Origin: SKVR01 sp037441525
Lineage (GTDB): Bacteria > Bacteroidota > Bacteroidia > Bacteroidales > UBA7960
Assembly: GCA_037441525.1 (NCBI GenBank)
Contig: JBBISA010000011.1
Coordinates: 13,968 to 77,967 of the forward strand
DNA: 64,000 bases
Reading direction: 5' to 3'
Part shown: positions 47,170-56,221 of the stretch, piece by piece
Position numbering within the stretch: the first letter of the stretch is position 1
Layout of the letters: each line of letters starts with the position of its first letter
The notes under the pieces: model-generated
The model's input: the letters and a program-made list of their open reading frames with translations, nothing else
Told to the model about the DNA's origin: nothing
Database searches by the model: none
Made by a program: the position numbers and the translations under genes

Positions 47170-50100
47170 ATGAAGCGAATTATTTTAATGCTGCTTTGTC
47201 TGAGTTTCCCGTTCTCTCTTCTTGCCCAGGGCAACCGGGTAATAACAGAGAAAAAAGAAGACGGGTGGAGGCTAAAGGTAAATGGGAAACCATTGATGGT
47301 AAATGGTATGAACTGGGACTATTTTCCCATTGGTACCAACTTTAGCTACAGCTTGTGGAACGAACCCGACGATTTCATCAGAAAAGCACTGGATGATGAA
47401 ATGACCCTGTTGCAAAACATGGGGGTAAATGCTATTCGCGTTTATACCGGTATTCAACCCAAATGGATCACCTACATCTACCAAACCTATGGCATTTATA
47501 CCATGCTCAACCATTCGTTTGGCCGATATGGGTTGACCCTGGATGGTACCTGGGTGGCTAATACCGAATATTCCGATCCCCGCACCATCAATCTTCTCAT
47601 AAAAGAAGTAACTGAGCTGGCAGCCCAGTACAAAAATACCCCAGGACTGTTGCTCTATCTGCTTGGCAACGAAAACAACTACGGGCTTTTCTGGGGTGGT
47701 GCTGAAACCGAAGATATTCCAATGGCTGACCGTCAATCAACCATAAGAGCTCGTTACATGTACAAGCTCTTTAACAAGGCATCGCTGGCTATGAAAGCCA
47801 TTGATCCCAACCACCCAATTGCCCTGTGTAATGGCGACCTTCTGTTTATGGATATCATTGCCGAGGAGTGCCCCGATGTGGATATTTTTGGGGTTAACGT
47901 GTACAGAGGAATGTCATTCACCGATATGTTTGACCGCGTTAGGAACGAATATGGCAAACCCATACTGCTGACCGAGTTTGGCTCTGATGCGTTTAACGCT
48001 GTAAACATGGAGGAGGCCCAAAGAGAGCAGGCTGCTTACAATGTTGCCAACTGGAGAGAAATTTACGAAAATGCCTCCGGGTTCGGCAAAGCCCAAAACT
48101 CCATTGGCGGGTTTACATTCCAGTTTAGTGATGGATGGTGGAAATTTGGCCAGACAAAAGACCTTGAGGTACATAATACCAACGCTTCATGGCAAAATGG
48201 CGGGTATGAATTTGATTACCGGCCTGGTCAGAATAACATGAACGAAGAGTGGTTTGGTATATGCGCCAAGGGGCCAACTGATGTAATGGGATTTTATCAG
48301 TTGTTTCCCCGCGCCGCGTATTATGCGCTTAAAGAAGCGCACAAACTCGACCCTTATGCGCCAGGAACAACCCTGGAAACCATAAGACAACATTTTTCGG
48401 GAATTAAAACCGGCGATGCCTTTTTGAGGGCACGGGGCGACAGGGCATCCCTTGAAACCGAAAGAGGACGGCTGATCCGTTTAAGTCGGTTTTCAGCTGA
48501 GCTTTCCACCTTCAATACCGGCGGAAGCCTCATTAGCACTCCAAATGACCCGGTTCCCGGCGGCAATACCTATCCCAATCAATTAGGGTTCGACCACATG
48601 CAGTCATTTTATGTTGGCATTGAAGCAAATCCTGCCAGCAACTTCAGGGCAAATGTTGAATTTAACGTACTGGGCAATGTAGCCCAAAACCCTATCGACC
48701 AGATATTTTATGAAAACAGAGGCCACCCGGTGGAAGTAAGCTCCAGAAATGGAAATGTAAATCTGGAGTCGCTGAACAGAATACAGGTTTACCGGGCCAG
48801 CTACAAATGGGAACATAAGTGGTTCAATCTCGATGGATTTTATCGCACCGGTCGCTATCACTGGGGTTATGAAGGTGATTTCTTTGGCCTTTATCCCGAA
48901 GCTAACTATGGCCCCAATATCGATATTTATAACGGAGTAGCACCTTTTGGCTTTGAGTTTGAAGGTAAACGCGAATTAAAAGACCTCAAAATTGCTTTTG
49001 GCCCCCAGTTGTGGTGGGGAGCAAACCCTGCACTGCTGATGAAATACACCAGAAACCTGGCTAATTTTAATATTACAGGTATTTATCATGAAGACCTTGA
49101 CCAACTTGGGATGACCGAAAGCTCCTTTGCCATTCCTCAACCCCAAACAAGGCGGGTAACCCTGCATGTAAACAGGGAATTTGGCAAACTTGATATTGAC
49201 ATAGGAGGCATTTGGGCCGGCCAACCCTTGCAGGGGCGCGAGTTTCAGATTTTCAGGGAAGAGAATGGAGTACAGAATGTATATATAGATAAGATCAGAC
49301 CCAAAGATAACTGGGGAGGAAAAATAAAACTAACTTATATGGGTGGCCGTATAAACTGGTATGCACAGTCATCCTTAAAAGGTCTTGTAGCCCAGGGAGG
49401 AGCAGATCAAACCCTCACATTTACCGGTTGGCGTCTGAAAGATAGTGGAAGTGGAAACCAGATGAATTTTCTAACAGGGTTTGCCCTATTGATGGGCAAC
49501 CTTCAGATTGCGCCTAATTTTCTGTGGCAAAAACCTATCGAAGGGCCTGTTCCTTCTACTGCACCAGCTCCAGCCCGGCCACGAAACATTCTAACCGACC
49601 CATTTGTGGTAAGGGCCAACCGCGAGCAGGTTTCAGGCGAATTACTCCTTACCTACGATCCTACCCCCGGCACCTGGATGTATGATTGGGACAGCGACCG
49701 CTCAGAAGATGCCCGGCTGGCTGTGAGCATGGGTCTTGTTTACAGGCATTTACCCACCACTCTGGATGCAGCAATAGGCATTTTGCCTGATGGGCGCACC
49801 ACATTTGCTTTCCCGGGCTCTCCACCGGCCAAAGACCTATGGGAGGTTCATGCACGGGTGGTTTCCAAGTTCAGCAAACAAAACGGTTTTATTGCCAATA
49901 TTTATGGTGGCGATGCCCAGGCCAATGGTTCTGATCCGCGCAGCATCAGCCGCTTCGGCGCTGATGTGCTGATGCTTAACAGGAACCTGAGAGTAAATTC
50001 TTTTATTCGTATCAACGACTGGGGACCCTTCGATTATCATCGCGACTTTAACCTTACTTTCCCACTGCAACTCATGGCCGATGTTTCGACCACCCTTGGA

Positions 50101-50304
50101 AGGCCTACCTGGATTGAGTTTAAGGAAACCCGTATTGGTGTTAGGGCCACATATCGCACCCTTGACAGGTACTCTCCCCGCTACTCGCCCACCCAAATAG
50201 TTGATGGGAGCGGAGCTTTGGTTCCCGACCCAATCGCCATTGGTTTCGACAAAGGCAATGAATGGGAGATCAGAACGTATATCTTAATCAACATTGGCAA
50301 CTAA
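47170..50304 (+). CDS. Clan GH-A glycosidase fused to an outer-membrane beta-barrel
   Basis: 1044 aa. A signal peptide (1-19, ending LLAQ) is followed by a TIM barrel of GH2/GH5 type (~20-390): KVNGKPLMVNGMNWDYFPIG, acid/base E168 in LLGNENNYG and nucleophile E269 in LLTEFGSDA, about 100 residues apart. After a linker (~400-470) the remaining ~570 residues alternate polar and hydrophobic/aromatic residues in antiparallel-strand pairs with glycine-rich turns (YRASYKWEHKWFNLDGFYRT; GGKIKLTYMGGRINWYAQSS) and end in a strand WEIRTYILINIGN. This reads as an outer-membrane beta-barrel, not a sorting domain or CBM. There is no plug, TonB box or lipobox. It begins a tight group, with a binding lipoprotein 12 bp downstream. 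The enzyme is probably tethered by its own porin-like barrel; substrate and topology are inference. Confidence 0.78.
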   Translation: MKRIILMLLCLSFPFSLLAQGNRVITEKKEDGWRLKVNGKPLMVNGMNWDYFPIGTNFSYSLWNEPDDFIRKALDDEMTLLQNMGVNAIRVYTGIQPKWITYIYQTYGIYTMLNHSFGRYGLTLDGTWVANTEYSDPRTINLLIKEVTELAAQYKNTPGLLLYLLGNENNYGLFWGGAETEDIPMADRQSTIRARYMYKLFNKASLAMKAIDPNHPIALCNGDLLFMDIIAEECPDVDIFGVNVYRGMSFTDMFDRVRNEYGKPILLTEFGSDAFNAVNMEEAQREQAAYNVANWREIYENASGFGKAQNSIGGFTFQFSDGWWKFGQTKDLEVHNTNASWQNGGYEFDYRPGQNNMNEEWFGICAKGPTDVMGFYQLFPRAAYYALKEAHKLDPYAPGTTLETIRQHFSGIKTGDAFLRARGDRASLETERGRLIRLSRFSAELSTFNTGGSLISTPNDPVPGGNTYPNQLGFDHMQSFYVGIEANPASNFRANVEFNVLGNVAQNPIDQIFYENRGHPVEVSSRNGNVNLESLNRIQVYRASYKWEHKWFNLDGFYRTGRYHWGYEGDFFGLYPEANYGPNIDIYNGVAPFGFEFEGKRELKDLKIAFGPQLWWGANPALLMKYTRNLANFNITGIYHEDLDQLGMTESSFAIPQPQTRRVTLHVNREFGKLDIDIGGIWAGQPLQGREFQIFREENGVQNVYIDKIRPKDNWGGKIKLTYMGGRINWYAQSSLKGLVAQGGADQTLTFTGWRLKDSGSGNQMNFLTGFALLMGNLQIAPNFLWQKPIEGPVPSTAPAPARPRNILTDPFVVRANREQVSGELLLTYDPTPGTWMYDWDSDRSEDARLAVSMGLVYRHLPTTLDAAIGILPDGRTTFAFPGSPPAKDLWEVHARVVSKFSKQNGFIANIYGGDAQANGSDPRSISRFGADVLMLNRNLRVNSFIRINDWGPFDYHRDFNLTFPLQLMADVSTTLGRPTWIEFKETRIGVRATYRTLDRYSPRYSPTQIVDGSGALVPDPIAIGFDKGNEWEIRTYILINIGN

Positions 50305-50316
50305 AACATTGAAAAG

Positions 50317-52182
50317 ATGAAAACAAATAAATTTATCCGCTTCAGGCAACAAATTGGGGCATTGGCACTTCTAACCCTTTTCATTAGTTGCGAACGCGAT
50401 ATTACCGAACTGCAACTGGCAAAATTCCCCAATAATCCCGAAGTTTTTATCGATGGATTCAGCGCCGGTTTAAATTATGCAGCCTTTGGGGGTTCAGTAC
50501 CTACGGCTTTTGATGTCGACAATAACGTTACCTTCAACAACTCGGCCGCTTCAATGAGGTTTGAAGTGCCCGATGCCGGCGACCCCAGAGGTTCTTTTGC
50601 AGGCGGGGTATTCTTTACTAATGTACCACGCGATCTGTCTTCCTTTAATGCCCTTACCTTCTGGGCAAAAGCCAGCCAGTCGGCTACAATTGGCGAAATT
50701 GGATTTGGCAACGACCTGGGTCAGAATAAATTCATAGTATCTGCATCAGGGCTGACCATTGGCACAGGATGGAGAAAATATATTATCCCTATTCCTGATC
50801 CGGCCAGGCTGGTAGCTGAACGCGGGATGCTCTGGTATGCTGCCGGCAATATTGATGGTAAGGGTTTTACCTTCTGGATTGACGAAGTAAGATTTGAAAA
50901 TCTGGGTACCATTGCACACCCACGCTTTACTATACTCAATGGCCAGGAACAAACAGAAACATCTTTTATAGGTCTTTCAAGGGTTATTGCAGGCTTAACG
51001 GCTACATTCAATATGCCCAACGGCATCAATCAATCCTTTACTATTTCACCATCATATTTCCAGTTTGGATCAACCAACCCTGCCATTGCCACTGTTAATC
51101 AATCAGGAAGGATTGAAGTAATCGGCGGCCCTGGCAATGCCCAGATTACTGCCCAGGTAGGCGATATTAGAGCAGTGGGTTCATTAACCATAAATTCTAT
51201 CGGCGTTTTCCAAACCGCTCCAACCCCAACTCAGGCACCCGCAAGTGTGATTTCTCTTTTCAGCGAGCATTATACCAATGTGCCTGTTGATTATTACAAT
51301 GGATACTGGGAGCCCTGGCAAACTACCCGGTCCGCCGATTTTCAGGTAGGTGCTGACAGGATATTGCACTACGTTGATTTTAACTTTGTGGGGGTTCAGT
51401 TTTCATCGCCAGTGATAAACGCAACTTCAATGACCCACCTGCATGTTCATGTTTTCTTCCCTTTCACAGTGGCTGCCAATACGCAATTCAGAATTGAGCT
51501 AGTCAACCAGACCCCACAAATCACAGGGCTGTTTACCACAACAATTACTCCGGCACAATCACAACAATGGATAAGTCTGGCTATTCCGTTGTCATCATTC
51601 TCAGGATTAACCAACAGAACTTCGCTATGGCAATTGATTTTTGTTGATGTGAACGCTAATATCCCAAACTTCTATGCCGACAATATCTTTTTCTACAATG
51701 CTGGCGGCGGCACCCCAGTCAATACCGAACCAACAACAGCGGCACCCGCACCTACACAGCCGGCAGCAAATGTTGCGGCCCTTTTCAGTGATGCCTACAC
51801 TATGGTGCCCGGCACCAATTTTAATCCCGGATGGGGGCAGGCTACCGTTGTTACTGAAATTCAAATCCAGGGAAACAAAACCCTAAGGTATAAAGGACTC
51901 AATTATCAGGGAATTGAACTGGGATCAAGCCTGAATGTATCTCAAATGGGATTTCTGCACCTGCATTTCTGGTCGGCCAACTCAACACAGCTTAAAGTTT
52001 TCCTCATTAGCCCCGGGCCGGTCGAAACTCCGGTTTCACTTACGGTGCCCACAAGCGGCTGGTCAAGCATCAACATTCCTTTGTCATCCTTTGCACCGGT
52101 AAACCTCAGCAATGTGTTTCAGCTAAAATTTGAAGGCAATGGTGATATTTTTCTTGACAATATTTATTTCTACAAAAATTAA
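50317..52182 (+). CDS. Surface glycan-binding lipoprotein with tandem CBM-like modules
   Basis: 621 aa. The lipobox LTLFISCERD places lipid at C26; the acidic residues after Cys suit surface export of Bacteroidota lipoproteins. Residues ~40-200 form one beta-sandwich (DLSSFNALTFWAKASQSATI). Residues ~205-295 are a Big2-like Ig domain. Two repeated modules follow, ~300-465 and ~470-621, each opening with an APxPTQ-x-A linker and LFS(E/D)xYT and closing with YADNIFFYN / FLDNIYFYK. No catalytic motif is seen. It probably captures beta-glucan at the cell surface in the role SGBPs play in Sus-like systems. It sits between the barrel-fused glycosidase and the GH16 lipoprotein. Confidence 0.82.
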   Translation: MKTNKFIRFRQQIGALALLTLFISCERDITELQLAKFPNNPEVFIDGFSAGLNYAAFGGSVPTAFDVDNNVTFNNSAASMRFEVPDAGDPRGSFAGGVFFTNVPRDLSSFNALTFWAKASQSATIGEIGFGNDLGQNKFIVSASGLTIGTGWRKYIIPIPDPARLVAERGMLWYAAGNIDGKGFTFWIDEVRFENLGTIAHPRFTILNGQEQTETSFIGLSRVIAGLTATFNMPNGINQSFTISPSYFQFGSTNPAIATVNQSGRIEVIGGPGNAQITAQVGDIRAVGSLTINSIGVFQTAPTPTQAPASVISLFSEHYTNVPVDYYNGYWEPWQTTRSADFQVGADRILHYVDFNFVGVQFSSPVINATSMTHLHVHVFFPFTVAANTQFRIELVNQTPQITGLFTTTITPAQSQQWISLAIPLSSFSGLTNRTSLWQLIFVDVNANIPNFYADNIFFYNAGGGTPVNTEPTTAAPAPTQPAANVAALFSDAYTMVPGTNFNPGWGQATVVTEIQIQGNKTLRYKGLNYQGIELGSSLNVSQMGFLHLHFWSANSTQLKVFLISPGPVETPVSLTVPTSGWSSINIPLSSFAPVNLSNVFQLKFEGNGDIFLDNIYFYKN

Positions 52183-52221
52183 CATTGGCAAGGTTGTTTT
52201 TCAAACATTAAAAATAAACGT

Positions 52222-53055
52222 ATGAAAACCATATATAAAATAAAAAAAGTACACATCTCCATCATTTTAATAGTGATGCTGACAGCTTTTTCGGGATGTG
52301 AGCGCGATGATTTTCAGAAACTACCCAAACGCAACTGGCAGTTGGTTTGGAGTGATGATTTTGATGGTGCTGCTGGTCGGCTGCCCGACCCTGCGAAATG
52401 GACCTTTGATATAGGTACCGGAGAAAATGGCTGGGGAAATCAGGAGCTGCAGAGCTACACCAACAACCCCGCAAATGTCGCACTCGATGGCAATGGGAAC
52501 CTTGTTATTACGGCAATACAAAGCGGAAACCTGTTTACCTCGGCCCGTGTTAAAACACAAGGATTGTTTTCGCAAAAATATGGCCGGTTTGAAGCCAGGC
52601 TAAAAACACCCTACGGCCCCGGGTTATGGCCGGCATTCTGGCTGCTGGGCGATAACATTGGTACTGTTGGATGGCCCCAATGTGGAGAAATCGATGTTAT
52701 GGAACTTAGAGGGCAGGAACCCCATATTATTCACGGTACTATTCATGGGCCCGGCTATTCGGGCAGCAATCCCATTTCAAAAAGCTTTACCCTTTTCAAT
52801 AAGAGGTTCGACACTGATTATAATATTTTTGCCATAGAATGGGACAAGGATAAGATCGATTTTTTTGTGAATGACTTCCTTTATCAGCGCATCAAAAATA
52901 CCGATGTGCCCGGTGAATGGGTATTCGATCAGCCTTTTTTTATCATACTTAATGTGGCTGTTGGGGGCAACTATGTGGGTTTTCCTATTCCGCAAACCCC
53001 ATTCCCGCAAAGAATGATCATCGATTATGTTCGGGTATATACTGAAGCCAAATAA
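52222..53055 (+). CDS. GH16 laminarinase-type lipoprotein
   Basis: 277 aa. The lipobox is LTAFSGCERD (Cys at ~26); CERD matches the start of the adjacent binding lipoprotein, suggesting both go to the surface. The GH16 domain fills ~38-277: WGNQELQSYT, ARLKTPYGPGLWPAFW, and the catalytic block GEIDVMEL with E156, D158 and E161. The Met inside the block is the bulged form typical of GH16_3 laminarinases. It probably endo-hydrolyses beta-1,3-glucan at the cell surface. It is a compact single-domain enzyme, unlike the T9SS-exported GH16 at 19570. Confidence 0.93.
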   Translation: MKTIYKIKKVHISIILIVMLTAFSGCERDDFQKLPKRNWQLVWSDDFDGAAGRLPDPAKWTFDIGTGENGWGNQELQSYTNNPANVALDGNGNLVITAIQSGNLFTSARVKTQGLFSQKYGRFEARLKTPYGPGLWPAFWLLGDNIGTVGWPQCGEIDVMELRGQEPHIIHGTIHGPGYSGSNPISKSFTLFNKRFDTDYNIFAIEWDKDKIDFFVNDFLYQRIKNTDVPGEWVFDQPFFIILNVAVGGNYVGFPIPQTPFPQRMIIDYVRVYTEAK

Positions 53056-53080
53056 TATCTGTTCCTAATGACAAAAAGTA

Positions 53081-54715
53081 ATGAACCAGAATATCAATCC
53101 CAAACACACACACCAGCATCAAAATCTTATGTTGCCGGTAGCTACACAAATACAGGACAAAATTTCCGAACAATACGGAGCACCGTATTCCCGGACTACA
53201 GGCCTAATTCATATCTTTGTTTCGTTGGTAATTATAATCGTTGCAATGAGCAGTTGTTCAGACCCTGAAAAATGGGAAGCAGAAATTTATGAAACTTCAG
53301 AAAGTGGCAACAAACTCACCCTTTTAACCCAATTCTCTGTGGTTGAAGATAAAGTTGAAATTGCTATTTTGCCCGATAAAAAGTACCAGACCATTACTGG
53401 CATTGGAGGTTCATTTACCGAGGCTTCAGGATACTTGCTCAACCAGCTAAGCCAGAAAAACCGCAACAAAATCCTTGATGCATATTTTGGAGAGTCGGGT
53501 GCACGCTACTCATTAACCCGCACCCATATAAACTCATGCGATTTTTCACTGGGAAATTATTCCTATGCACCTGTTGAAGGCGATAAGGAACTGAAGCATT
53601 TTTCCATTGCAGAAGATATGGACGATATAATCCCCATGATCAAAGATGCCATGGCTATTTCAAAGGATGGATTTAAGATCATATCATCGCCCTGGACTGC
53701 CCCACCCTGGATGAAAGACAACAACAGCTGGCGCGGCGGAAAACTTTTGCCGGCATATTATGACACCTGGGCAAAATTCTTCTCTAAGTACATAAATGCA
53801 TACCGCGAACAGGGCATAGATATTTGGGCTTTTACTGTTGAAAACGAACCACTTGGCAACGATAGCAACTGGGAAAGCATGCATTTTACGCCCCAAGAGA
53901 TGAATGAATTTGTTAAGAATCATCTGGGGCCGCGCTTGAAAGCCGACGGTCATACCACCAAAATTCTGGGCTATGACCAGAACCGCGATGAGGAGATGAT
54001 TGAATGGGTTGATGCCATGTATGATGACCAAGAAGCCGCCCAATACTACAATGGGATTGCAGTTCACTGGTACGCCAGCACCTTCAGTTATTTCCCCGAT
54101 GCCTTACAGTATGCATACCGAAAAGCACCAGGTAAACATCTGATTCAATCGGAAGCATGTATTGATGCCGAAGTTCCAAAATGGCAGAATGACGCCTGGT
54201 ATTGGTCGCAGGAAGCTACTGACTGGGGCTGGGATTGGGCGCCTGCAGAAAAAAAACATCTCCATCCCAAATATGTGCCCGTGTTCAGATATGCAAACGA
54301 TATTATCGGTTGCTTCAACAATTGGGTTGATGGCTGGGTAGACTGGAATATGGTACTCAACAGGCAGGGTGGCCCCAACTGGGCAAACAACTGGTGCATT
54401 GCCCCCGTAATTGTTGATCCTGAAGCCGATGAAGTCTATTTTACACCACTGTACTATACGCTGGCCCATTTTAGCCGATACATAAGGCCCGGAGCAATGA
54501 GAATCGGATTTAATAACCCTGATGAAAACCTGAAGCTAACAGCTGTTGAAAATCCCGACGGTAGCATAGCCGTTATAATCTTCAACCCCAACCAATCTGC
54601 AAAGGGTATTAAACTATCACTTAATGGCCAAGCCTTTGAATTTTCCATCGGCCAGAAATCACTTCAAACCATCGTAATTCATAAAACTAAAAAAGGGGTC
54701 AGGAATAATGCCTGA
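53081..54715 (+). CDS. GH30 glycoside hydrolase, probable lipoprotein
   Basis: 544 aa. The hydrophobic stretch FVSLVIIIVAMSSCSDPE ends in a lipobox at Cys ~60; ~40 residues before it is unusually long, so a later start is possible (for example 53129). The catalytic barrel starts at TITGIGGSFTEASGYLL. Acid/base E256 is in TVENEPLG and nucleophile E358 in IQSEACID, the GH30 pair. SSPWTAPPWMKDNN matches the glucosylceramidase/beta-1,6-glucanase branch. A C-terminal beta-sandwich completes the GH30 layout. In a laminarin-type locus, removal of beta-1,6 branches is the likely task. A terminator hairpin overlaps the stop codon. Confidence 0.9.
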   Translation: MNQNINPKHTHQHQNLMLPVATQIQDKISEQYGAPYSRTTGLIHIFVSLVIIIVAMSSCSDPEKWEAEIYETSESGNKLTLLTQFSVVEDKVEIAILPDKKYQTITGIGGSFTEASGYLLNQLSQKNRNKILDAYFGESGARYSLTRTHINSCDFSLGNYSYAPVEGDKELKHFSIAEDMDDIIPMIKDAMAISKDGFKIISSPWTAPPWMKDNNSWRGGKLLPAYYDTWAKFFSKYINAYREQGIDIWAFTVENEPLGNDSNWESMHFTPQEMNEFVKNHLGPRLKADGHTTKILGYDQNRDEEMIEWVDAMYDDQEAAQYYNGIAVHWYASTFSYFPDALQYAYRKAPGKHLIQSEACIDAEVPKWQNDAWYWSQEATDWGWDWAPAEKKHLHPKYVPVFRYANDIIGCFNNWVDGWVDWNMVLNRQGGPNWANNWCIAPVIVDPEADEVYFTPLYYTLAHFSRYIRPGAMRIGFNNPDENLKLTAVENPDGSIAVIIFNPNQSAKGIKLSLNGQAFEFSIGQKSLQTIVIHKTKKGVRNNA

Positions 54716-54725
54716 TTCCCTTTTT
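54690..54725 (+). terminator. Terminator-like hairpin overlapping the GH30 stop
   Basis: The left arm 54690-54703 (AAAAAGGGGTCAGG) pairs with 54711-54725 (CCTGATTCCCTTTTT) with one or two mismatched bases, loop AATAATG, ending in five T. The stop TGA (54713-54715) is inside the stem. It could reduce transcription into the GPH transporter 15 bp further on. Confidence 0.6.
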
Positions 54726-54739
54726 GAAAAAAAACGCCT

Positions 54740-56170
54740 ATGACAACCTATACAACACCCCTGAAGTACAAGATTCCCATCGGACAAAAAGCCGCCTTTG
54801 GTGCCGGAAACCTGGTAAACAACCTTTTACCCGGAGCACTGGGCGTTTTCTCCTTCTTTTTACTTACAGCCTACGGCATGAATCCTGTGCTGGCCGGCCT
54901 GCTGGGATCATTGCCCCGGTTTTTCGATGCCCTCACCGACCCTATTATGGGGTACATTACCGATAATACTAAATCGCGGTTCGGACGCAGGCGACCCTAT
55001 ATATTTGCAGGGGCAATATTGAGCGGCATTTTATTTGTTTTGTTATGGCAGCTCGATGCTGATAATTCGCAGGCATATAACTTCTGGTATTTTCTCATTG
55101 TATCGCTGATTTATATAATAGGAAACACCATATTTTCAGCTCCGCTCATAGGCCTGGGCTATGAAATGACTCCCGATTACAACGAGCGCACACGACTTAT
55201 GGGTTTCTCGCAAACCATCGGGCAGTTTGCCTGGATGATTGTTCCGTGGTTCTGGGTAATCATCGCCGATCCTGACCTGTTCGAAACACAGGCAGAGGGT
55301 GTTCGTAAACTTTCTGTAATTGTCGGTGCAGCCTGTATGCTCCTGGGTATCCTTCCTGCTATTTTCTGCCGTGAGGTTGACCAGGCAAATCTTACCAACC
55401 GCGATGAGCTCACATTGCGAAACATTGCCAAAAACTTCAAAAGCCTTTTGAAGAATATGGTGCAGATTTTCAAAAACAAGCCCTTCTTAAGACTCTGCGG
55501 CGCCACATTCCTGGTGTTTAATGGTTATCAGATGGTGGCATCTTTCAGCTATTTTATCATTCTGTTCTATATGTTTAATGGCGACTATGGACTCACCGGA
55601 ACCTGGCCTGCATGGTTCTCAACGGTTAGTGCGTTATGCACAGCTTTCCTGATTATACCCGTCATCACCAGAATGTCTAATAGCTGGGGCAAACGAAATG
55701 CATTTATAGTTGCAACTTTTATATCGATTGTGGGTTATGGTTTGAAATGGTGGGGATTTAACCCCGCTAATCCCTGGATGATCTTTATGCCGCTTCCTCT
55801 GATGGTGTTTGGTATCGGTGGCCTTTTCACCCTTATGATGAGTATGACTGCCGATGTTTGCGACCTCGATGAGTTGAACAATGGCATGCCACGCAAAGAG
55901 GGTACCTTTGGCGCCATCTATTGGTGGATGGTCAAGCTTGGACAGGCCCTGGCCTTGTTCCTGGGGGGATTGGTCCTTGAACTGGTAGGGTTCGACCAAA
56001 ATGCAACTGTTCAGACATTAGAAACCATTACCAACCTGCGTATTGCCGATATACTGGTACCTTCAATGACTGCCGGGCTAGCTATCCTGGTAATGTGGCG
56101 ATACGATATTACTGAGAAAAAGGCCAGGGAAATTAAGGATGAGTTGGTAAGAAGGCGTGGCGAACTTTAA
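54740..56170 (+). CDS. Second GPH-family (MFS) glycoside:cation symporter
   Basis: 476 aa, twelve membrane segments. Family features are KIPIGQKAAFGAGNLVNNLL, LPRFFDALTDPIMGYITDNT and RFGRRRPYIF. It is a diverged paralogue of the 44256 protein, so the locus has two inner-membrane importers, perhaps for different oligosaccharide lengths or linkages (inference). It precedes the two cytosolic GH17 genes by 51 bp. Confidence 0.9.
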   Translation: MTTYTTPLKYKIPIGQKAAFGAGNLVNNLLPGALGVFSFFLLTAYGMNPVLAGLLGSLPRFFDALTDPIMGYITDNTKSRFGRRRPYIFAGAILSGILFVLLWQLDADNSQAYNFWYFLIVSLIYIIGNTIFSAPLIGLGYEMTPDYNERTRLMGFSQTIGQFAWMIVPWFWVIIADPDLFETQAEGVRKLSVIVGAACMLLGILPAIFCREVDQANLTNRDELTLRNIAKNFKSLLKNMVQIFKNKPFLRLCGATFLVFNGYQMVASFSYFIILFYMFNGDYGLTGTWPAWFSTVSALCTAFLIIPVITRMSNSWGKRNAFIVATFISIVGYGLKWWGFNPANPWMIFMPLPLMVFGIGGLFTLMMSMTADVCDLDELNNGMPRKEGTFGAIYWWMVKLGQALALFLGGLVLELVGFDQNATVQTLETITNLRIADILVPSMTAGLAILVMWRYDITEKKAREIKDELVRRRGEL

Positions 56171-56221
56171 CCCCATATTCAACACAAACAAAAGAATCAA
56201 TAACCTTTAATAAACAGAAAA

